From: Methanosarcina horonobensis HB-1 = JCM 15518
Lineage (GTDB): Archaea > Halobacteriota > Methanosarcinia > Methanosarcinales > Methanosarcinaceae
Reading direction: 5' to 3'
Assembly (NCBI RefSeq): GCF_000970285.1
Contig: NZ_CP009516.1
Location: forward strand, 4,195,036 to 4,259,035
Length of the DNA: 64,000 nt
Part shown: one piece after another, positions 9,010 to 17,047 of the stretch
Position numbering within the stretch: position 1 is the stretch's first letter
Layout of the letters: each line of letters begins with the position of its first letter
The notes under the pieces: generated by a model
The model's input: the letters and a program-made list of their open reading frames with translations, nothing else
The model's database searches: none
What the model was told of the DNA's origin: nothing
Position numbers and translations under genes: made by a program

Positions 9010-9050
9010 GGGTTCACTTCATCCCTGACCTGAAGGTCAGGGTATTCGTG
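9010..9050. repeat. Hairpin resembling an IS200/IS605 end
   Basis: CCCTGACCTGAAGGTCAGGG is a perfect stem-loop (CCCTGACC/GGTCAGGG). It follows CACTTCAT and precedes TATTCGTGACTC, much like the pattern in the hairpin 200 bp upstream. It is possibly a remnant of an IS605-type end or a REP-like sequence. Confidence 0.45.
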
Positions 9051-9677
9051 ACTCTTTGCGCTCCTTAGTAATAAAATATGAATTTGCAAAGTAGAGATTG
9101 AGCTTGGATAGAGAAACCTGGAAATTAATCAGACTGACTCTAATCTCTCTATGTTGGTTCTTAAGGAAAATAGTGACAAAAAGGTACCTTAAAGGAGCTT
9201 TTAAGGAACTGTAGAGTCAGTACCTGGCAAAAACTGAGACCTTTTTAGCATTTCTCGCGAGAGATGGGTATTTAATAAACTTCCAATGTTTGTCTTCATT
9301 TATTTTTCTAAGTAAGCTGAGATACCATGTGCACCCAAGTAGAACCAAGGTATAAACGAGTATAAGATTAAAAAGTCAGGAGCTCATCCTGAGGGAACAA
9401 AAGAAAAGTTATAATGATCTTCCTGAGAGCAATAAGGAAAAAACACTGATGTCGTTGAGGCTCTATCCCGAAGATCTGTGTTAATAAAACATTTATGTAA
9501 AAACTGATATCTTAGAAGGCTTCAGTGCTAATAATTCTTTAAATGTGCGATTTTATCCGATTGTTTTGTTATTCGTTGATTATGACAGAAAAATAGAAGA
9601 ACCACTCTGGCACGGAGATTTATAAAAAAATATGTTCTCCCAGGTTTTACAGGAAATATGAACGGATAATAGTCAAT

Positions 9678-9712
9678 TAAAAAATAGAAAAAATGTAGCC
9701 TTAAAAGGCTAC
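9678..9712 (-). terminator. Intrinsic terminator of the acidic lipoprotein gene
   Basis: On the minus strand GTAGCCTT-TT-AAGGCTAC forms a perfect hairpin followed by TTTTTTCTATTTTTT, 27 bases past the stop codon of the lipoprotein gene. Confidence 0.65.
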
Positions 9713-9738
9713 GCATGTTGTTAGTCAGAACAAACTGC

Positions 9739-10125
9739 TTATTTTTTTGTGACGTTAACGTCTTCTTCGACAGCATCAGCGTCTTCTTCGGCAGCATCAG
9801 CGTCTTCTTCGACAACGTCAGCGTCTTCTTCTTCGACAACATCAGCGTCTTCTTCGACAACATCAGCGTCTTCTTCGACAACATCAGCGTCTTCTTCGAC
9901 AACGTCAGCGTCTTCTTCGACAACATCAGCATCAGCAGCAAGTTCTTCAGCTGGAGCTTCTTCAGCAACTTCTTCACCAGTAACGGCGGCTCCTTCTTCA
10001 GCTACGGGGGCATCTACAGGCGCTTCTTCGGTAGCTCCTTCATCTGTCTTTTCAGCACAGCCGGCTGCAAAGACAACAGTAGCAATTACAAGGAGCATTG
10101 CCATGATCTTTAACATTTTTTTCAT
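9739..10125 (-). CDS. Acidic-repeat lipoprotein
   Basis: 128 aa. A signal peptide with lipobox VVFAAGC (Cys at about residue 23) indicates a lipid-anchored exported protein. The mature part is extremely acidic: an Ala/Glu/Pro region, then about nine heptads of the form DADVVEE encoded by a 21-bp tandem repeat (about 9756-9930 on the + strand). One unit has an extra Glu codon. The net charge is strongly negative and it has almost no aromatic residues, so it is probably an extended or coiled surface polyanion; a cation-binding or cell-wall spacer role is a guess. A TATA-like TATAAAAG (minus, about 10186-10193) precedes a roughly 40-base leader. A hairpin/T-run terminator follows. Repeat number is likely to vary between strains. 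Confidence 0.8.
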   Translation of the reverse strand: MKKMLKIMAMLLVIATVVFAAGCAEKTDEGATEEAPVDAPVAEEGAAVTGEEVAEEAPAEELAADADVVEEDADVVEEDADVVEEDADVVEEDADVVEEEDADVVEEDADAAEEDADAVEEDVNVTKK

Positions 10126-10530
10126 TAATTTTACCTCTAAAAGTTCTCTTCCTTTTTTACACCCATCTCATACAAATTCATGAGACTTTTATATGAGATA
10201 TTTATGCATGACCAGCCAATTAGATTAAAACCTTTCGATTTGGTAAAAAAATAAGAGAACGAAGGGGTTACAATTACTCCAACAAATCGTCATTTATAAG
10301 ATAATATACTAAGATATTCGGATTATACATGCTCATTTTCGAAATTGAAGGAAGATTATGTTCTTAAATAGTCTAATGAGAAGGAATAGAAGCAGGATTT
10401 GAAAGGCGGCGAGTCAAAGCTCAACAGAAGATTACTTAAAGATATTACAGTGTTGTCCTGTCGCGCGACTGTAAAACTTTAAAGCCTTAAGTACAAAAGT
10501 AATTAAGCAAGAAATATTGAGGACAAGACC
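10126..10530. other. Divergent intergenic region, 405 bp
   Basis: It holds the lipoprotein promoter (minus-strand TATAAAAG near 10190) and leader of the YigZ gene. No other ORF or strong structure seen. Confidence 0.45.
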
Positions 10531-11133
10531 CTGAATAACTACAAAACCCTGAAAAGCTCTGGAAAGGCTCAAAAAGAATTCAAAAACTCTATATTTATCG
10601 GGTATGCCAGGCACGTAAAAAATGAAACAGAAGCAAAAGCTTTCATAAATGAAATAAAAAGGCTGCATGAAGATGCAAACCATAATGTTTCAGCTTATCT
10701 TGTAAGAGAAGAGGGTTCCTCTGCCCTCAGATATGATGATGACGGAGAGCCTGCGGGTAGTTCCGGAAAGCCTGTTTTCAAGGTTATCGAGTCAAAAGGG
10801 CTCTTTAATGTAGTTGTAGTTGTGACCCGGTACTTTGGAGGCATAAAACTTGGTTTTGGGGGACTCTCCAGGGCTTATAGAGAGACAGCAGTTTCAGCTA
10901 TCGAAGAGGCAGGTATTGTCGAGGTCTTTGAAGAGATAATGTTCACTGCGCGCTCCGGATACTCGGAGCTTCAGAAAATAAAGAAGCTCATAGAGGAATA
11001 CGGGAGAATAGAGCAAGAAAAATACTCCGATACCGTCGAACTAGGTTTTTTCATAAAAAAAGATTTTGAAGAAGAATTTCGTGAAAAACTGGCAAAACTC
11101 ACAAGAAAGAAAATTGAGCTTGAAAAGGCTTAA
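10531..11133 (+). CDS. YigZ/IMPACT (UPF0029) family protein, probable CTG start
   Basis: The continuous frame reads NNYKTLKSSGKAQKEFKNSIF, then the central AYLVREEGSSALRYDDDGEPAGSSGKP and VVVVTRYFGGIKLGFGGLSRAYRETA, the family signature (DDGEPxGSSGxP and RYFGGxxLGxGGLxRAY), and a C-terminal EF-G-V-like region. Members are ribosome-associated or regulatory (YigZ, yeast Yih1/mammalian IMPACT); the exact role in archaea is unsettled. No ATG, GTG or TTG precedes the conserved N-terminus. The frame opens after a TAA at about 10505. An SD-like GAGGA (10519-10523) lies 7 bases before an in-frame CTG at 10531, which gives 200 aa, the normal family length. A GTG at 10822 would cut the domain in half and is rejected. 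Confidence 0.8.
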   Translation: MNNYKTLKSSGKAQKEFKNSIFIGYARHVKNETEAKAFINEIKRLHEDANHNVSAYLVREEGSSALRYDDDGEPAGSSGKPVFKVIESKGLFNVVVVVTRYFGGIKLGFGGLSRAYRETAVSAIEEAGIVEVFEEIMFTARSGYSELQKIKKLIEEYGRIEQEKYSDTVELGFFIKKDFEEEFREKLAKLTRKKIELEKA

Positions 11134-11392
11134 TTAAAGTTTCCAGATCCATTCTAACATTAAGTTCCACAGAATATTCCTTAAAAAAGAAAAAACTAAA
11201 ATTCAAGAAATCGCTAAAAAGTATGGAAGACATACATTATTAGGGGACTCTAAAAAAGACTCTCCGGTTATTGAGCAGTTCTGCGTAAATATCTTAAGTA
11301 AAAGAACAGGGTTTAAACCAAAACTTAGCCTTAAATTTAAACCGTACTATATCAAATAACCCTTATTGAACTCCAGAAGGAATATCGGAAGT

Positions 11393-12523
11393 GTGACTTT
11401 GAAGCATAATGTAATTTCAATTGTATTTATCTCAGCTGTTTTACTCATTGCACTTGGCGCATGTGCAGGTTCAGCTGCCAGCGAGGCTTTGAAAGGAACC
11501 GAGCAGGAAATTAACTCTGCTTTTAGCAACCAGATCACCCCCGTAATCTCAGGAGAGTATATTGTCTGGCAGGATGAGCGGGACGGAAACTGGGATATTT
11601 ACATGTATGATATGTCCGTTGGAAGGACTGAATCCGCCCTGCTCTCAGGCTCAAAAGATGAAATAGAGCCTGCAATCTCAGGCAGCCATGTTGTTGTGGC
11701 GGACAACAGGAGAGGAGACTATGATATATATTTGCTCGATATTGTCTCAGGAGCAGAAAGCCGGATTACTTCAGACAAAGCCGACCAGAGGGAACCTGCA
11801 ATCTCGGGCAACATAATTGTATGGACGGACCGCAGAAACCAGAACACGGACATCTACATGTATGATATCACTTCGAAAAAGGAAACCCAGATAACAACGG
11901 ATAAAGCCGACCAGAGCCAGCCTGCAATCTGGGAAAATATCATAGTCTGGAAAGATACGCGCAATGGGAATGAAGATATTTACATGTACGACATCAATAA
12001 CGGTAAAGAAAGCCCTGTAGTCACGGATTCTGCAGCACAGACAAACCCTGTTGTTGAAGGCGACTACATTGTCTGGGAGGACAGGCGTGACGGAAACCTT
12101 GACATTTACATGTACGAAATTTCCAGCGGGAAAGAAACAGCTGTTTGCATTGACCCCAAACCACAGAAAACCCCTGTTATCTCGGACGGAAGAATAGTCT
12201 GGGCTGACGGGAGAATTAAAGGAACAAACATCTTTATTTACGACATAGCCACAGGGCAGGAAAAGACCGTTTCCACGGCATCTGAATATGAAAGCAACCC
12301 CGCAATAGACGGCAACCGGATAGTCTGGCAGGACAAGCGCAAAGGCACTATGGACATTTTTATGTTCACGGAAGACACTTCCGAGACCGGAGCAGCTGTC
12401 GGAGAAGAGACTGAGGATGAAGCCGAAGCAAAAGCTCCTCTTGGAATATACCCCGTATCAGGTGCAGTCGTAGCGGCTTATCTTGCAGTCACTGCAGGTA
12501 AAGGTAGGAGAAGAAAAATCTAA
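11393..12523 (+). CDS. Exported TolB-like beta-propeller protein
   Basis: Either TTG 11366 or GTG 11393 starts the frame; I prefer GTG because it sits just before the hydrophobic signal segment (ISIVFISAVLLIALGACAG). The body has seven or so repeats of about 44 residues with consensus 'PxISGxxIVWxDxRxGNxDIYMYDxxxGxE', the TolB/WD-like propeller repeat common in Methanosarcina surface proteins. The C-terminus has an acidic segment, a hydrophobic helix (LGIYPVSGAVVAAYLAVTA) and KGRRRK, a membrane anchor. It is probably an extracellular protein-binding or adhesion propeller. It stands alone, between yigZ and a GNAT gene. Confidence 0.8.
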   Translation: MTLKHNVISIVFISAVLLIALGACAGSAASEALKGTEQEINSAFSNQITPVISGEYIVWQDERDGNWDIYMYDMSVGRTESALLSGSKDEIEPAISGSHVVVADNRRGDYDIYLLDIVSGAESRITSDKADQREPAISGNIIVWTDRRNQNTDIYMYDITSKKETQITTDKADQSQPAIWENIIVWKDTRNGNEDIYMYDINNGKESPVVTDSAAQTNPVVEGDYIVWEDRRDGNLDIYMYEISSGKETAVCIDPKPQKTPVISDGRIVWADGRIKGTNIFIYDIATGQEKTVSTASEYESNPAIDGNRIVWQDKRKGTMDIFMFTEDTSETGAAVGEETEDEAEAKAPLGIYPVSGAVVAAYLAVTAGKGRRRKI

Positions 12524-12617
12524 GCCTGCAACCCTGACCATACAAAAAAAACGGTCATGAGGAAAGCCAGGAAGAATATACTTAAAAAATAAATAGAAAG
12601 TGAGAATATTAACTGTC

Positions 12618-13478
12618 ATGGATAAGAACTCGGAAACAATAAAAAATCTGAAAATCCGAAAAATGAGCCGGGAAGAGGCTGAATTTGCAATTGAGATGGC
12701 AGCTGCCGAAGGCTGGAACCCCGGCGTCCATGATGGTGAACTTTTTTACGAAGCTGACCCTGAAGGCTTTTTTATTGCAGAGCTTGAGGGCAAGCCAGCT
12801 GGCTGCGCCTCTGCTGTTGTATATGATAATGATTTTGGTTTTCTCGGGCTCTACGTGGTCAAACCTGAATTCCAGAAAAAAGGCATAGGAATGAAACTGA
12901 CCGAAAAATGCCTGGAACACCTGGGAGACAGAAACATCGGGCTTGACGGCGTTGTAGAAAACGAAGAGAAATACCAGAAAGCTATGAAGTTCAAGTCTTC
13001 CTATAGCAACCTGCGTTATCAAGGTAAGGGAGGAGGAGAAACTCCGGATGGTATGGTAAAGGTCTCGGAAGTCCCTTTTGGAAAACTGCTTGAATACGAC
13101 AGGAGGATGTTTCCTGCCCTGAGACCCGGTTTTCTGAAAAAATGGATCAATCAGCCTGATTCTTATGCCTTCGCAACTCTTGAAGCTGGAGATCTCAAAG
13201 GGTACGGCGTTATAAGGAAGTGTCGGGTGGGTTATAAAATAGGGCCTCTTTTTGCGAATGACCAGGGTACTGCAGAGAAGATTTTCAGAGCTCTTAAGGC
13301 TTCAGTTCCCGGGGAGTTCATTTATCTTGACGTCCCCGAACCCAATAAAAAAGCGGTGGAAATGGCAGAGAAATACAATATGAATGTGATGTTCAGGACT
13401 ATACGCATGTACAGCCGAAAAGAGCCTGATATAGAACTTGATAAAGTTTATGGAGTTACGAGTTTCGAACTCGGATAA
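12618..13478 (+). CDS. GNAT acetyltransferase with C-terminal second GNAT-like domain
   Basis: About 286 aa from ATG 12618 (GTG 12600 is an alternative start). The N-terminal GNAT domain shows FFIAELEGKPAGCASAVVYD, then LGLYVVKPEFQKKGIGMKLTEK, the acetyl-CoA loop of the Q/RxxGxG/A type. The C-terminal half (about 150-285) matches the 'acetyltransferase domain 18' partner seen in two-domain GNATs: YDRRMFPALRPGFLKKWI and GPLFANDQGTAEKIF. It transfers an acetyl group from acetyl-CoA to an unknown small molecule or protein. No neighbour indicates a substrate. Confidence 0.82.
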   Translation: MDKNSETIKNLKIRKMSREEAEFAIEMAAAEGWNPGVHDGELFYEADPEGFFIAELEGKPAGCASAVVYDNDFGFLGLYVVKPEFQKKGIGMKLTEKCLEHLGDRNIGLDGVVENEEKYQKAMKFKSSYSNLRYQGKGGGETPDGMVKVSEVPFGKLLEYDRRMFPALRPGFLKKWINQPDSYAFATLEAGDLKGYGVIRKCRVGYKIGPLFANDQGTAEKIFRALKASVPGEFIYLDVPEPNKKAVEMAEKYNMNVMFRTIRMYSRKEPDIELDKVYGVTSFELG

Positions 13479-13525
13479 GTGCAGAGCAGAAACAGGTGGA
13501 AAGAAAAAACAGCACAGGAAAGAGA

Positions 13526-14245
13526 TTACAGTTCAATATCCCTTATGTGCCGTTCATATTTTTCTTCCCAGGAAGGAGTAGTTATGCAAATCTGTTTAAG
13601 GTTTCCTCGGAACCAGAATCTCTTTCCCGAAGGCACTACTATCACATCCCCTGCCCTGCCTTCAAATTCTCTGTCCTCAACTACCCATGTGCCTGACCCT
13701 TCAAGAATATAATAAAGAAAATTGCTTTTTTTGTGAACAAATTCTTCTGCATGGCCTGTATCCGTCTCCTGATAGAGGATAGCAGCACTGGGGCAGTCTT
13801 CTTTCGTTGTATAAATTCTCATACTGACTCCATGTTTCTTGATTACTTCTGATTTTTCAGGTCTGAAAACTATACGAGGAAATTCTTCTGGTGCGGCAGG
13901 AAATTCATGATATGGATACTTTTCATCAGGAATATCAAGCAAAAGCAGATTCTTTTCAAACCCGCCCCATTCCTGCCTTTTTTTCAGTCTTAACGATTCA
14001 AGGCTTTCTTTTGAAAAGCCCTTGAGTTCTGTAATCCTGTAAATTACTTCCAGCAGGTCGACAAGTTCTTCAACCTCTTTGCTCTCAAGGTACTCAGCCA
14101 ATTCTTCTTCAAGCTTATTCTCCAGCTCAATAAGGAATTCAGGATCGGAAAGTTCTTTGAAGGCACAACCTTTACCTGAACTTTGAAGAATCTCCGGGAT
14201 TCTGTCCCTAACTGCTTTATGATCGCTTTCTGTGAAAGACTTCAA
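13526..14245 (-). CDS. MazG/PRA-PH-like and cupin fusion protein
   Basis: 239 aa, two domains. Residues 1-110 are helical and acidic, with the pattern LENKLEEELAEYLESKEVEELVDLLEVIYRI, which is the EExxE...ExxD metal-binding arrangement of all-alpha MazG/phosphoribosyl-ATP pyrophosphohydrolase-like NTP pyrophosphatases. Residues 135-239 are a cupin: a His/Glu region HAEEFVHKKSNFLYYILEGSGTWVVED and AGDVIVVPSGKRFWFRG. Such MazG-type domains hydrolyse (d)NTPs; the cupin may bind or modify a sugar nucleotide. The fusion implies one substrate path. No operon partner; convergent with the GNAT gene. Confidence 0.75.
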   Translation of the reverse strand: MKSFTESDHKAVRDRIPEILQSSGKGCAFKELSDPEFLIELENKLEEELAEYLESKEVEELVDLLEVIYRITELKGFSKESLESLRLKKRQEWGGFEKNLLLLDIPDEKYPYHEFPAAPEEFPRIVFRPEKSEVIKKHGVSMRIYTTKEDCPSAAILYQETDTGHAEEFVHKKSNFLYYILEGSGTWVVEDREFEGRAGDVIVVPSGKRFWFRGNLKQICITTPSWEEKYERHIRDIEL

Positions 14246-14352
14246 GAATGTCCACCTTCACCCGGACTGAATTTGTGTATGGCTTAGAATAATTTCTTTA
14301 AACAGATAGAGATCCAATAAATATATAAGTGCTATCCGTATATCCATGCAGA

Positions 14353-15142
14353 ATGTTTCTGGAGAGCAAAAAGACGCATCTGGCAGTTATTATCAGCTGT
14401 GTGTTTTACAGCATGAACGGGCTTTTTATTTCCCGTATCCATGATATGGCTATTTCTCCGGTAATCTTTTACAGATTGTTTTTCGGAATTCTGTTTCTTT
14501 TTTATATATAGTTGCAAGGGGGAAAACCTCTGATCTCAGGCTAAAGAAAAAGAAAGGAAGCCTGTTCCTGCAGGGAGTTCTGGTGGTTGTATGTATGCTT
14601 CTCTATTTTACCTGTCTGAAGATTACCTGTGTATCCATAGCGATTCTGCTCCAGTATACAGCCCCGATTTATGTGATACTGGCTTCTCCTTTTCTCCTGA
14701 ACGAAAAGATAGGAAAGGAAAGTATAGCTGCTCTTTTTATTGCAATTACAGGGGTTTTTCTGATAGTCAGACCTGAAGACGGGCTTTCCGGCATGGAACT
14801 TACAGGTACCTATATGCTGGGCATGATAGCAGGAATGCTTTCGGGATAGTTTCCATAGGTTTCGGAGAAATCTTTACAATTTTAGGGGCTTGCCAACCTT
14901 AAAGCCCAGACCGGAAGCCTTCTAGCCCTGATAGAACCTGTCAGTGGAGTATTTTTTGATATAGCTGTACTCGGGATTTCACTGTCTTCCGAAACTCTTG
15001 CAGGTTGCACCTTAATTATGAGTTCTGCATTGATTATAAGCCTTAAAGACTCAGAGAAGATTTCCGAAAAAATGGGTGAAGGAGTTTCCGGATGCTTTTT
15101 AAAAGAACTCCCTTCCCGGGTTCCTCCTCAGGACCCTCCCTG
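14353..15142 (+). pseudogene. Decayed DMT/EamA permease
   Basis: Successive frames spell parts of an EamA-type transporter: LESKKTHLAVIISCVFYSMN and FYRLFFGILFLFYI, then LQGVLVVVCMLLYFTCLKIT with the canonical AILLQYTAPIYVILASPFLLNEK, then, after another shift, LLALIEPVSGVFFDI. The first break is a two-base slip in a TA-dinucleotide run at about 14503-14511 that creates TAG. A further stop/frameshift lies near 14850-14890 where part of the middle is lost. Not a pyrrolysine case, because the frame also changes. Confidence 0.85.
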
Positions 15143-15146
15143 AAGT

Positions 15147-16172
15147 TTACAGTGAACAATACTCGTCTCTTGCCCTGAAAAGTGCTTTTATATTCTCGAG
15201 CGGAGTATGCGGAGCAAGGCCGCAGCCCGGAGCAAGTATATCGATCCCGTCTTCAAGGCATGCCCTGGCTTCAATCATAACCTCATCAGGACCCTTTGCT
15301 AACAGGGTATCCGAAGGGGAAACATTTCCTATCAGACGTACCCGGTTTCCTACAATTTCCTTTGCAAAACTGACACTCACTTTCTCTTCAATGCTAATCC
15401 CATCAAACCCGACATTTGCCAGAGAGTCAAGGACGGCTGTGGCATCTCCACACATATGTAGAATTTTTAAGCCTGTGACCTCTCTGCAGAATTTCCTGTA
15501 GAGCGGGAAAACCGAGGTCTCAAACATCTGGGGAGCAATGATGTCAGGTCCGGCTTCAGAGTCTATCAGGGTCACGGCGTCTGCTCCTCTTTCCAGCAAG
15601 CCATTCGCGTATTCGATACAGGCTTCGTTCAGAGTTCCCATCAGCTCTTCAACAACCTCAGGATTTGTGACAAACCACATAAGGTAATTTTTCATGCCAG
15701 CAAGCATGGAAGCAAGTCCGGCGGGCCCAACAAGCCCAGCAACAACAGGCACGTCTTCCCCTACATGTTCTTTCAGGATTCCGACCGCATCCAGAACTAC
15801 TGAGGTCCGCCTGCTTTCAAGAAGAGAATCCGGGACTGAAATATTCTTAACATCTTTCTTTTTCTTGCAGGGAAAATCAGTCACATACGGCTGTATATCG
15901 ATACTGCCTTCAGCTACCGTACAGCCAAGAGTCTCGGCAAGCACTGTAGTGCAGAAAGGACAGCGCACGTTCTCAAATCCTGCAATCTCGTGTCCCCCCA
16001 GGGCAAGTGCCGCCATTTTGCTGGCATCATAATTAGCCTGAGGCCAGTAAGCTCCTGTCATTTCCATAAGTTCGACAGTGCCTGTCTGGGTCACGGAACA
16101 AACAGGAACCATATCAAGAGATTCGCCTTTCAGCGCCCTTTTAAATCTCGTATTAAAAGTAAATTCGTTCAT
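15147..16172 (-). CDS. MtaA/MtbA-type methylcobamide:CoM methyltransferase
   Basis: 341 aa, full length for the family. It belongs to the uroporphyrinogen-decarboxylase-like fold enzymes MtaA/MtbA/MtsA, which move the methyl group from a methylated corrinoid protein to coenzyme M during growth on methanol or methylamines. Family marks: N-terminal RFKRALKGESLDMVPVCSVTQTG, GPAGLASMLAG, and the zinc ligands in ILHMCGD (His, Cys) and ILAPGCGLAPHTPLENI (Cys). The sequence alone does not decide between methanol- and methylamine-specific paralogues, and no corrinoid protein gene is next to it. The last bases abut the remnant of the DMT permease. Confidence 0.85.
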   Translation of the reverse strand: MNEFTFNTRFKRALKGESLDMVPVCSVTQTGTVELMEMTGAYWPQANYDASKMAALALGGHEIAGFENVRCPFCTTVLAETLGCTVAEGSIDIQPYVTDFPCKKKKDVKNISVPDSLLESRRTSVVLDAVGILKEHVGEDVPVVAGLVGPAGLASMLAGMKNYLMWFVTNPEVVEELMGTLNEACIEYANGLLERGADAVTLIDSEAGPDIIAPQMFETSVFPLYRKFCREVTGLKILHMCGDATAVLDSLANVGFDGISIEEKVSVSFAKEIVGNRVRLIGNVSPSDTLLAKGPDEVMIEARACLEDGIDILAPGCGLAPHTPLENIKALFRARDEYCSL

Positions 16173-16344
16173 TATTTCACCAGATATAATCCAGAGGTTT
16201 ATGATTGTTGAGATTTGACTGTCAGCTCAAACAATGAAGTCCTGAATATATTCGTTATTTTATAATATACTGAAGAGGAGATATAAAAAAATATAAATCA
16301 AAAAACTCCACAGAAATTAGGTAGAATTGACGGGTGAGAGAAAA

Positions 16345-16659
16345 ATGGGAAAACAAAAAAATTATAAACAAAAGAAACAGTGGGCAGTTCTTGCCTTTGC
16401 AATAGGTGCCGCTCTTGGAAGTCTTTACGGGGCTTTTATCCTCGGACCAGCGCTGGATAGTACTATGGAAGGGACGATAATAGGCATTGCGATAGGAATC
16501 GGAGCCGGAGTTAGCCTTGGAGCTTTCCTTGAAGTAGGGACCAGACCCGAAAAAATAAACAAAAAAGAAAGTAAGCTGCTGATCGCTGTGGTGATTGCAA
16601 CTTTACTTCTGATGCTGTCAACTGCATTTATGGCTTATTCGGGATTGCTTGATTATTGA
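16345..16659 (+). CDS. Small three-helix membrane protein
   Basis: 104 aa from ATG 16345, which has SD GGTGAG 7 bases upstream (a TTG at 16327 is in frame but lies before this SD). A basic N-terminus (KQKNYKQKKQ) is followed by three hydrophobic segments: WAVLAFAIGAALGSLYGAFI, a Gly/Ile-rich IIGIAIGIGAGVSLGAF and LLIAVVIATLLLMLSTAFMA. The glycine-zipper look is typical of small envelope proteins. I do not recognise a named family. Confidence 0.65.
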   Translation: MGKQKNYKQKKQWAVLAFAIGAALGSLYGAFILGPALDSTMEGTIIGIAIGIGAGVSLGAFLEVGTRPEKINKKESKLLIAVVIATLLLMLSTAFMAYSGLLDY

Positions 16660-16697
16660 AATCCGGACCTGCAAACATTTTACAGGTGGATTTAGTC

Positions 16698-17040
16698 TCA
16701 AATTATGCGTTTGAGCACCTGCTTTTTGAAGCAGCTGACCACCAGTTTACATGAAGGATTGTAATAACAAATCTGGAGTCTTCTCCCTAACTCCAGTTTC
16801 ATATATATCCAAAAGGAAAATGCGGCTTCTTTAGCTATCTCGCTTACTGACTGCCAGACTAGAGACACAATTCCTATATCCTGATAGTCCCTGGTGAAAA
16901 TAAGCTGCTGATGAATTACTTCAGTTCCTTTTCTGAGACTTTCTCGTGTTGCGTCAATCTTCAAAGATTGAGTAATTTTGAATATCCGTAATTGATTTTT
17001 ATACGACATTTTATTACTGACGCGACGAATCAAACTTAAT
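16698..17040 (-). pseudogene. Decayed copy of a histidine kinase core
   Basis: The minus-strand frame contains ESLRKGTEVIHQQLIFTRDYQDIG followed by WQSVSEIAKEAAFSF, which matches NLNKGIETIHSQIIFTKDYQELG and WQSICSIAKEAAFAF of the intact kinase at 17048-18772. The H-box and ATPase domain are missing. It lies immediately downstream of the kinase, so it is a tandem duplicate in decay. Confidence 0.75.
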
Positions 17041-17047
17041 GTTCCTC

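Larger units (their letters stand above)
8685..9677. other. Intergenic region, about 1 kb, with two GC-rich hairpins
   Basis: No ORF with coding character. It contains a nested hairpin at about 8803-8862 and a second one at about 9010-9050 (listed separately). The rest is AT-rich and unremarkable. Confidence 0.5.

Noticed and set aside
8803-9050. Calling the hairpins a full IS200 element
   Set aside because: No tnpA or tnpB frame lies between or beside them.
9715-10183. Plus-strand Ser/Ala- or Phe/Asp-rich repeat ORFs opposite the acidic lipoprotein
   Set aside because: They mirror the 21-bp repeat. The minus frame has the lipobox, terminator and promoter.
11152-11359. Start-less frame ending PKLSLKFKPYYIK before the beta-propeller gene
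   Set aside because: About 65 open codons without start or recognised family; probably chance or an unidentifiable relic.
14503-14511. Possible pyrrolysine (in-frame TAG) in the DMT permease
   Set aside because: Methanosarcina can read TAG as pyrrolysine, but the frame also shifts by two bases in a TA run here and further breaks follow. It is a pseudogene.
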